Source: Phocaeicola coprophilus
Lineage (GTDB): Bacteria; Bacteroidota; Bacteroidia; Bacteroidales; Bacteroidaceae
Direction of reading: 5' to 3'
Length of the DNA stretch: 64,000 bases
Assembly: GCA_016900015.1 (NCBI GenBank)
Contig: JACJJM010000001.1
Span: forward strand, 124,001 to 188,000
A model generated the notes under the pieces. It ran no database searches, was not told the DNA's origin, and saw only the letters and a program-made list of their open reading frames with translations. Position numbers and translations under genes: made by a program. Positions 25,118 through 31,823 of the stretch are shown piece after piece (positions within the stretch are counted from its first letter, which is position 1; each line of letters begins with the position of its first letter).

Positions 25118-26437
25118 ATGGAAGAGTTGCTGCATTACGCGTGGAAGCATAAGATTTTCCCGCTGCACGAGTTGCGCACTCCCGAGGGAGAGCCTGTCGA
25201 GATTATTGACCCGGGACTGAAGAACACTGATGCAGGCCCGGACTTTTTCAATGCCAAACTGCGTATCGGCGAGACGCTTTGGGTGGGCAACGTGGAGATT
25301 CACCGCCGTTCGTCCGACTGGGTGCGCCACGGGCATGACACGGACCCTGCTTACGATTCCGTCATCCTTCACGCTGCGGCCGAGCTGGATGCGGACGTCT
25401 TCGACTGCCGCGGGCGGCGCATTCCGCAACTCCTTCTCCCCTATCCTGCCCGCTTGGCCGAACGTTACGACGAGTTGCTCCGGGCTGACCATTATCCTCC
25501 TTGCCATATCGTCATCCCCACCCTGCCCCGCCTCACGGTGCATGGCTGGATGGCCGCGCTCCAATACGAGCGGTTGGAACAGAAACGCCTGCGCGTGATG
25601 GAATGTGTGGAGCGCTGCGAACACAACTGGGAAGACGCTTTCTTCGTCACCCTTGCCCGCAACTTCGGCTTCGGGCTCAACAGTGACGTATTCGAACGCT
25701 GGGGACACAGCATCCCCCTGCGTGCGCTTGACAAGCACCGCGACGACCTCTTCCAGATAGAAGCCCTCTTCTTCGGCCAGGCCGGACTGCTGGAGGAAGA
25801 CCTCTGCGACCCCTACTACGAGCGTCTGCAAAAAGAATACCTTTATCTGGCCCATAAGTTCGACCTCCGGCGCATGGAAGCCGCTTCGTGGCGGCTGCTG
25901 CGCACCCGTCCGGGCAATTTCCCGCATGTACGCATCGCACAGATGGCCTGGCTCTTTTACCGCGAGCATTCTCTCCTCTCCCGCTTGCTCGAAGCTGACG
26001 ACTTCGACGCCGTGCGCCGCATCTTCACGGCACAGACTTCGGAGTATTGGGACACGCACTACACCTTCACGTCCGCCTCGCCCCGCAGACGGAAGACCCT
26101 CTCCCGCTCTACGCAAGACTTGCTCATCATCAACACCCTCTGCCCTTTCCTCTTCGCATACGGCGCATACAAGGCCGACGAACGCCTCACGCGCCGCGCC
26201 CTCGATTTTCTGGAGCGATTGAAGCCGGAAGCGAACGCCATCATCCGCCAATGGCAGGCATGCGGACTGACGGTGGAGAGCGCGGCCGACAGTCAGGCGC
26301 TCATCCAGCTCAAGCGGGAGTATTGCGATGCGAAGAAGTGTCTTCGCTGCCGCTTCGGGTATGAATATCTGAAGGGGAAGCCCCTCCAAACCTCGCCGGA
26401 GAAGCCCCTCCAAACCTCCCCCGAAGGGAGGCTTTAG
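25118..26437 (+). CDS. DUF2851 family protein
   Basis: 439 residues from the ATG at 25118 (MEELLHYAWKHKIFPL). Matches the conserved DUF2851 pattern: IIDPGLKNTDAGPDFFNAKL (residues about 34-53), WVGNVEIHRRSSDWVRHGH, and the C-terminal cysteine cluster CDAKKCLRCRFGYEYLK. Function unknown; the ExD/ExH arrangement near VEIH recalls nuclease-like metal sites, but that is only a suggestion. The final residues KPLQTSPEKPLQTSPEGRL are a repeated peptide encoded by an intergenic CCTCCAAACCTC repeat. It converges with the next gene; the two stop codons overlap. Confidence 0.88.
   Translation: MEELLHYAWKHKIFPLHELRTPEGEPVEIIDPGLKNTDAGPDFFNAKLRIGETLWVGNVEIHRRSSDWVRHGHDTDPAYDSVILHAAAELDADVFDCRGRRIPQLLLPYPARLAERYDELLRADHYPPCHIVIPTLPRLTVHGWMAALQYERLEQKRLRVMECVERCEHNWEDAFFVTLARNFGFGLNSDVFERWGHSIPLRALDKHRDDLFQIEALFFGQAGLLEEDLCDPYYERLQKEYLYLAHKFDLRRMEAASWRLLRTRPGNFPHVRIAQMAWLFYREHSLLSRLLEADDFDAVRRIFTAQTSEYWDTHYTFTSASPRRRKTLSRSTQDLLIINTLCPFLFAYGAYKADERLTRRALDFLERLKPEANAIIRQWQACGLTVESAADSQALIQLKREYCDAKKCLRCRFGYEYLKGKPLQTSPEKPLQTSPEGRL
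26376..26437. repeat. AAGCCCCTCCAAACCTC tandem repeat in the DUF2851 3' end
   Basis: Two tandem copies of AAGCCCCTCCAAACCTC separated by GCCGGAG, then CCCGAAGGGAGGCTT. It adds a duplicated KPLQTSPE peptide and the stop codon to the DUF2851 gene. Confidence 0.65.
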
Positions 26438-27246
26438 TCTGCATCGCAACGCACGATGCCGCCTCTGTGCAGGTCTTTATAGAAGTCGTAATTGTAGCGG
26501 TAAGTGGCTGTGTCGGACGCATGGCTTTCTGTCTGCCGCTCGACGCGGATGAGGCCTTGCAGGTTGGTGGCGCGATGCTTGATGTCCCTGTCTGCAAACA
26601 AAGAATCGGACGTGCTGAAACGGGGCTTTTGCAGTTCGAAATCGACGTTGACCACGGCGGTGTCGTAGTTTTCAATGGAAATCGTTTGTCCGGTGAAGAG
26701 AATGTCATTCTTTTCTTTTAGTTGCACATAATCAATGGAATAGCTGAGCTGGAAAGCAACGGCTTCGCCTATTTTGCAATCTCCCAAAATCCCCGACATA
26801 GAGCCTGCGCATCGCAAGTCCTTCAAAAGAGGAGTCGGCTTCGTCTCTTTGGAGTAATCGACCGTAAGTTCAGCGTGATGCACCTTCAGCCTGCTGTCCG
26901 CTGGCTCGATGTAGATGGTGTCATATCCCGGCTCATAGGCGGCATCGAGGACAGCTTTCAGCGGGTATATCATCCTGCGATATTCCGGATAGGTCAGATG
27001 CTTCGTGCTGATGGCCCACTGGTAGTTGTCCATTCGGATGGAGTCTGTCGGGGTATTCGGGTCTCTGAGCGAGGTGATGTTGCCGTGAATTTCGCCGTTT
27101 ATTTTTCTTGGTTCTGTAGTTCCGTACCGGTCAAAGAAAACGACCGTGTCGTTGCCTGTCTGGCTTGACATCGTCCGTTCGCGCATCCCGTAGCCGGGAA
27201 GAAGCGACAGGATGAGCAGGGAGAGTAGGATAAGAGGAGTTCTCAT
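26434..27246 (-). CDS. Secreted protein of unknown function, paralogue A
   Basis: 270 residues, not recognised. N-terminal signal peptide (LILLSLLILSLLPGYG). Mixed β-rich body with two Cys in DLRCAG...GDCKIG. Its C-terminal half aligns by eye with the broken gene at 31061-31629: FQLSYSIDYVQLKEKNDILF matches FKLIYSLKFGEWQDSIYC, and both then have a (D)TAVV/DSSFV strand and a YDF(x)xY(Y/K) end. Both genes also share an upstream TGTTGT-type palindrome (here 27345-27356). Probably periplasmic or surface; no motif for enzymatic activity. Confidence 0.72.
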   Translation of the reverse strand: MRTPLILLSLLILSLLPGYGMRERTMSSQTGNDTVVFFDRYGTTEPRKINGEIHGNITSLRDPNTPTDSIRMDNYQWAISTKHLTYPEYRRMIYPLKAVLDAAYEPGYDTIYIEPADSRLKVHHAELTVDYSKETKPTPLLKDLRCAGSMSGILGDCKIGEAVAFQLSYSIDYVQLKEKNDILFTGQTISIENYDTAVVNVDFELQKPRFSTSDSLFADRDIKHRATNLQGLIRVERQTESHASDTATYRYNYDFYKDLHRGGIVRCDAD

Positions 27247-27344
27247 AATAAGGAATTTTTATGTCAGACACGCCCGTAAAGTGCCACTTATCAAACGTTT
27301 TGCAATGTAATATTATTTCCCGGATATACAATAAGGAGAAGATG

Positions 27345-27356
27345 TGTTGTATAACA
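27345..27356. promoter_or_regulatory. Palindrome TGTTGTATAACA upstream of paralogue A
   Basis: TGTTGTATAACA followed by TGTTTTATG, about 100 bases upstream of the ATG at 27246. The same arrangement (TGTTGTGCAACA then TGCTTTGCATG) lies at 31718-31740 upstream of the paralogue. Candidate shared operator. Confidence 0.45.
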
Positions 27357-27384
27357 TGTTTTATGCGACCGACGGACGCGCAGC

Positions 27385-27588
27385 TCACGACGGGTTGAGG
27401 CAAGAGGCCGCCAGCAGCGCGAGCAGCATGAAGATTTCTTCGTCCGAGAGCGGGGCGAGGAGGGTGCGCAGCTTGGCGTAGGCGCCTTTTTTGAGGGTCT
27501 TGACCGTGTTGACGGAGACGCCCAGCAGGGTGGCCGTCTCCTGGTTGTTCTTGCCGTCGAGGGCCAGGAGGATGACCTGGCGCGACTG
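27385..27588 (-). pseudogene. 3' fragment of an ECF RNA polymerase sigma factor
   Basis: The last 67 or so residues survive: SRQVILLALDGKNNQE, then the region-4 helix-turn-helix ATLLGVSVNTVKTLKKGAYA and a C-terminal tail ending LNPS. This is the end of a FecI/ECF-type sigma factor that in Bacteroidales usually pairs with a FecR anti-sigma and controls a SusCD operon. Upstream of SRQV the reading frame runs straight into the antisense strand of a SusC fragment, so regions 2 and 3 and the start are missing. Not functional as sigma. Confidence 0.82.
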
Positions 27589-28026
27589 GCACAGTTTACC
27601 TTCTCTTACGGCAACGACCTTATCTACCAAAAAGACGTGACTGACATGGCCATGAATTCGCTGGCCAACCGCGGCGTGTCCGTGTTCGACGGCTCCACAC
27701 TGTACGAAATCAACCCCAAGCGTCCGATGAGCCTTTACAACGGCAGCATCAACTTCCTGACCAATCTCAACGTCTACGACGCTTCCTATCTGAAGTTGAA
27801 AACCCTTTCGCTCAGCTACACGCTGCCTTCCAAGTGGCTCAAGAAACTTCACATGAGCAGTGCGTCGATCTACGGCACGGCCACGAACCTCTTCACCATC
27901 ACGAAGTATCCCGGTCCTGACCCTGAGGTGAGCGATGACCCGCGCAGCATCATCGGCGGCGGACGCGACATCAGTTCCTATCCCACCACGCGCAGCTATA
28001 CTTTCGGTGTGCGCGTAGGCTTCTAA
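27589..28026 (+). pseudogene. 3' fragment of a SusC/RagA TonB-dependent transporter
   Basis: About 145 residues from the barrel end: AQFTFSYGNDLIYQKDV, the near-terminal YLKLKTLSLSYTLPSKWLKK, LFTITKYPGPDPEVS and the last strand TYTFG-like YTFGVRVGF. This is the C-terminal eighth of a SusC. Signal peptide, plug and most of the barrel are missing. The 5' edge abuts the sigma fragment head to head at about 27589 with no intervening sequence. It is 20 bases upstream of an intact susD. Confidence 0.88.
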
Positions 28027-28046
28027 CCTCTTAAACGAATGACATC

Positions 28047-29519
28047 ATGAACAAGATAAAGACTTACTTAGCAGCGGGCGGATGCCTGCTCGCGATGGCG
28101 CTGACCACGGCGTGTGAAGACCGTCTGAGCGCCCTGCCTTCGCAGTCGAAGGTGGACGACAACCTCATTGTCGACCAGAAAAGTGCCGAATATGCGCTCA
28201 ATGGCATCTATTACATGTATGCACAGTGTGGTACGGATTACTATGATGTACTCTCCACCGGATGCACCTTGTCGCAAGAAATCTATCCAGCCAACTTCGC
28301 TGGTACAGTCACTTACTATCAGGGTGCATATATGCTGGAGAATCATGATTGGGCCGCTGATAATTATACGGTTTTAAACCTATGGCAGGCTTTCTACTCC
28401 CAGCTGGCTGCTGCCAACGGTGTGCTTCATCAGATGAACGCCGCTCCCGACGACTGGTTCTCCGGCAACCGCAAGACGGAAATCATCGCCGAAGCCCGCT
28501 TCATGCGTGCCCTTATCCATTACAATCTCCTGCGCTGGTTTGCCTATCATTGGGATTACTCCAGTCCCTATGGCGTGTTGCTTCGCACCGAGCCCGTACT
28601 GGCCAGTACCATTGCCAAAGACCGTAGCACGGTGGCCGAGTCTTACCAATGCATTATGGATGACCTGGACTTCGCCATCGACAACATGGTGGAGGAAAAT
28701 CCGAACCACTATGCCAACACGTGGGTGGCCAAGGGCCTGAAGGCGCGCGTGCTCATGATGCGCGGGCAGGGGACGGACTATGCCGATGCGGCCGAACTGA
28801 CGCGCGACATCATCGACAACGGACCGTATGAGCTGGAGGAAAACGTGCTCGACATCTTCTATGAGAAAGGTCTCGACAGCCCGGAAGTGATGTTCGGCAT
28901 ACAGCCTAAGGACGGGCAGACCGACGTGTATGAAACCTATTATTACAGGGGCAATCCCCAATATGAACCTTCGGCCAAGCTCGATTCCATCTTTGGCCTT
29001 ATCCCCGGCGACCCGCGGCGGGAAGCACTCTTCACCGAAGTGATGTATTCCTACAGCACACCAGAAAATCCGGTTTACTACACGCTCATTTGCAAGCACA
29101 TGCCGAAAGACAATCTCGCATCCGGCACTGTGGAGGAAAGCCAATACCAGATGCGTCTCACGGAGATGTATCTCCTGCGTGCCGAGGCGCTCGTGCGTTC
29201 GGGAGGCGACCGGGATGAGGCCAAGAACTTGCTGAAGACGGTGCTCTCGCATGCCGGCGTGACGGACTTCACCCGTGTGGACAATGCGGCGACCGACGAC
29301 GCGCTCCTGACCGAGATTTTCTACGAAATGCTGCGCAACCTCTTCTGCGAGAGCGGGCGTGAGCTGGAAATCATGATGCGCATGCCGCGCGAAGCCGTCT
29401 ACGACTTCAACCCCGTCTATGCCATCAACGAACAGTATAACATCTTCCCCATACCTGCTGATGAGTTCCTCAACAACAACTTGCTTCAGGAACAGAATCC
29501 GGGCTATGCGAAGAGCTGA
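28047..29519 (+). CDS. SusD/RagB-like lipoprotein (orphaned from its SusC)
   Basis: 490 residues, full length. Lipobox LTTAC at about residue 23. SusD features: NLWQAFYSQLAAANGVLHQM, EARFMRALIHYNLLRWFA, and the C-terminal ESQYQMRLTEMYLLRAEALVR. Its SusC partner survives only as a 3' fragment, so either it is non-functional, works with another SusC, or the intact SusC lies elsewhere. The ligand is unknown; pairing with a thioredoxin-like protein resembles sigma-regulated SusCD loci whose substrates are often peptides or glycoproteins. Confidence 0.92.
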   Translation: MNKIKTYLAAGGCLLAMALTTACEDRLSALPSQSKVDDNLIVDQKSAEYALNGIYYMYAQCGTDYYDVLSTGCTLSQEIYPANFAGTVTYYQGAYMLENHDWAADNYTVLNLWQAFYSQLAAANGVLHQMNAAPDDWFSGNRKTEIIAEARFMRALIHYNLLRWFAYHWDYSSPYGVLLRTEPVLASTIAKDRSTVAESYQCIMDDLDFAIDNMVEENPNHYANTWVAKGLKARVLMMRGQGTDYADAAELTRDIIDNGPYELEENVLDIFYEKGLDSPEVMFGIQPKDGQTDVYETYYYRGNPQYEPSAKLDSIFGLIPGDPRREALFTEVMYSYSTPENPVYYTLICKHMPKDNLASGTVEESQYQMRLTEMYLLRAEALVRSGGDRDEAKNLLKTVLSHAGVTDFTRVDNAATDDALLTEIFYEMLRNLFCESGRELEIMMRMPREAVYDFNPVYAINEQYNIFPIPADEFLNNNLLQEQNPGYAKS

Positions 29520-29553
29520 TCGAATGAATATTTTAAAATAATATCTTACATCT

Positions 29554-30696
29554 ATGAACAAACAGTTACTCTGTACAGCCCTCGCGGCTGCACTCTGCGC
29601 CGCTTGTGCGCAACAACCCAAAGACCGCTTTACCCTCAGCGGCAGCGTGGAGGGGATGGACGGGCAGTATGTCTATCTCATGTATGGTGCCGACACCCTG
29701 TCTGTGACCGACAGCACGCTCGTCGAGGCCGGTGCTTTCCGCTTCGAAGGCAAGCTCCTCGCACCCACGAAGGCTATGCTCCATCCCAAGTTGGAGACTC
29801 AGGCCTACGACCCGAAGAAAATCTACAGTTTCTACATCGAACCGGCTTCGATGACCGTCACCCTCAACCCTGAGGACCTGAGCAAAAGCCGCCTGGAAGG
29901 CTCGCTCACCCAGGCCCAAGTGGACAGTCTGGAGGTGCAGCGTGAAGCCATCCTCTCTGAAGCGAAGGCCATCCGCGACTCGCTGGAGGCAGAGACCGAC
30001 CCCGTGAAACATGCCGAACTGCAAGACCGGCTGGAGCCTTACAACGAGCGTGCCAATAAACTCTACGGTGCCTTCATCTCCACGCATCCCGCGTCATACG
30101 CGTCGGCCGATTACTTGGCTTTCTATAAGAATACCATATCTTATGATGAAATCAAGACCCTCTACGAAGGCCTCACGCCCGAGGTGCAAGCCACGTTCGC
30201 CGGCAAGGAAGTGGCCAAGGAGCTGGAGACGCTCGCCCGCGTACAGCCCGGACAGCCCGCGCCCGACTTCGCAAAGGAGGATGTCAACGGCAAGCCGTTC
30301 CGCCTTTCCGACCTGCGTGGAAAATACGTCGTCATCGACTTTTGGGCTTCGTGGTGCGTGCCCTGCCGCAAGAGCAATCCGCACATGAAGGAGATGTATG
30401 CCAAGTGGCACGACAAGGGCCTGGAATACGTCTACGTGGCCGACAACGACTCGAATCCCGACAACTGGCGCAAGGCCATCAAAGAAGACGGCCTTGAGGC
30501 GTTTCATCACGTGCTCCGTGGCCTGAAAGTCGACCGTTCGAATGGCGGCTACAAATTTGACCACACGAACGACATCAGCGAGAAATATGCCATCCATTTC
30601 CTGCCCACGAAGTACCTCATTGACCGTGAGGGCAAGATTGTGGGCAAGTTTGAGAGCGACGAGCTTGAAGCCAAGCTGAAGGAAATCTTCGAGTAA
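29554..30696 (+). CDS. Thioredoxin-like lipoprotein with DUF4369 domain
   Basis: 380 residues. Signal peptide with lipobox (AAC around residue 14-16). N-terminal DUF4369 region (FTLSGSVEGMDGQYVYLMYG, residues about 25-130), a helical linker, then a TlpA/AhpC-like thioredoxin domain (PGQPAPDFAKEDVNGKPFRL) with redox motif WCVPC at about residue 267. Faces the periplasm and probably reduces or isomerises disulfides. It follows susD by 34 bases and likely shared the lost operon promoter. Confidence 0.92.
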   Translation: MNKQLLCTALAAALCAACAQQPKDRFTLSGSVEGMDGQYVYLMYGADTLSVTDSTLVEAGAFRFEGKLLAPTKAMLHPKLETQAYDPKKIYSFYIEPASMTVTLNPEDLSKSRLEGSLTQAQVDSLEVQREAILSEAKAIRDSLEAETDPVKHAELQDRLEPYNERANKLYGAFISTHPASYASADYLAFYKNTISYDEIKTLYEGLTPEVQATFAGKEVAKELETLARVQPGQPAPDFAKEDVNGKPFRLSDLRGKYVVIDFWASWCVPCRKSNPHMKEMYAKWHDKGLEYVYVADNDSNPDNWRKAIKEDGLEAFHHVLRGLKVDRSNGGYKFDHTNDISEKYAIHFLPTKYLIDREGKIVGKFESDELEAKLKEIFE

Positions 30697-30782
30697 GGCA
30701 TTTCTTTAGAATATTGCTGACAAAATGGATTTCGTCCGGAGGCCCTTCCCGCAGGGGATGCACACGGCCTGCGGACACCCTT

Positions 30783-30873
30783 CATTCCGCCCGTGTCCGC
30801 CTTCCTTTCCGTCCGAGCACCGAAAGGAGGGTAGGCGCGGGCGGACTCCTTTCCGCTCCCGTGCCGGGAAGGA
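30783..30873. repeat. CTCCTTTCCG/GGTCGG dispersed repeat, copy 4
   Basis: CCTTTCCGTCCGAGCACCGA and AAGGAGGGTAGGCGCGGGCG, then ACTCCTTTCCGCTCCCGTGC. It occupies part of the 364-base gap 30697-31060, where nothing else is recognised. Confidence 0.6.
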
Positions 30874-31060
30874 GTTTTATGCAGGCGAATGGAAGAGCTT
30901 CGTTTTTAGTGGCTTACGCAATGCTTGTGCGGCAGGGCAAAGCGGTGTGGGAAGATGGAAATGCGTCTTTTCGGGTCGACTGTATGTGTGCGGGCGGGAG
31001 TATGATTTGTGTGAAAAAACCGTACATACGGCGCGACGGTGCTATATGGATGGCCGGTTG

Positions 31061-31629
31061 TTAATCCGTCTGTTGGCCTTTTTTCTCAAGGGGACGGTAA
31101 GGCCTGATGTAGCAGGAATCGAAGCTATTGGCTTGTGGCTTGTAGTAGAGGCGGAAGTCGTAGAGCTTGCCTGCGAGGACGGTGCTGTCGGGCATGACGC
31201 GTTTGCCATGAATCTCGCCGAGGATGTAGCATTCGGGCAGTGCCATCGCTTTTTCCCCAAACTCCTCCACTAAGACTGCTGTGCAAGGCGTTTCCTTGAG
31301 GACGAGGTTGCAGAGTTCCATTTGGACGAACGACGAATCGACATCGGCGATTTCGATGTCGCACTTTCTGCAATAGATGGAGTCTTGCCATTCTCCGAAT
31401 TTGAGGGAATAAATCAGTTTGAACAGCATCCTTTCTTCGAAGTTGCCGTAGATGCCCCCCGGCTCCCCGATGGATGGGCCTGAGCTTATGGGCATGTAAA
31501 TAGAAATATTTCATGGAGTCGGCTCTGTACCATGAATCTTTCTGCCAAACGGTTGTCTTGCGCCGGCAGCACTTGAGGCTGTAACCAGCAGGCAAAAAAC
31601 AGGAAGAGGTAGAAGTGGAACGGTTTCAT
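31061..31629 (-). pseudogene. Frameshifted secreted protein, paralogue B
   Basis: A signal-peptide-like start (MKPFHFYLFLFFACWLQPQ, from 31629) runs in one frame for 47 codons to TAA at about 31490. The remaining 144 codons (MPISSGPSIGEPGGIYGN onwards) continue in another frame to 31061, so one indel near 31490-31500 splits the gene. Its C-terminal half resembles paralogue A at 26434-27246, but it is about 80 residues shorter. A real short gene starting at 31495 without a signal peptide is the alternative. Function unknown. Confidence 0.55.
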
Positions 31630-31717
31630 CGGGTAGACGGTTTTATATATCGTGGCATGATGATGTCACAGAGGATAAAGGTACGTATAAATCAGAGAAA
31701 AGGGGCGTGAAATGGTA

Positions 31718-31740
31718 TGTTGTGCAACATGCTTTGCATG
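31718..31740. promoter_or_regulatory. Palindrome TGTTGTGCAACA upstream of paralogue B
   Basis: TGTTGTGCAACA (31718-31729) then TGCTTTGCATG, about 90 bases upstream of the ATG at 31629. Matches the site at 27345. A weak -7 box (TACCTTTA, about 31677-31684 on the minus strand) lies between it and the gene. Confidence 0.45.
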
Positions 31741-31749
31741 GATTTCTGT

Positions 31750-31797
31750 AAAAAAGAGAAGGCAATCCGATTGCACGATACAGTCGGATTGCCTTCT
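31750..31797 (-). terminator. Rho-independent terminator of polA
   Basis: On the minus strand AGAAGGCAATCCGA pairs perfectly with TCGGATTGCCTTCT (14 bp) around a 13-base loop, followed within two bases by a run of six T. It starts 27 bases after the polA stop. Confidence 0.85.
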
Positions 31798-31823
31798 GTT
31801 TGGATGGAGGGGCAGGGTGTAGC

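Noticed and set aside
25109-26449. 446-codon minus-strand frame
   Set aside because: Antisense to the DUF2851 gene, which matches its family along the whole length.
27385-27852. A single 155-residue minus-strand gene
   Set aside because: Only its last 67 or so codons are sigma region 4; the first part is the antisense of a SusC fragment. It is a junction artefact, not one gene.
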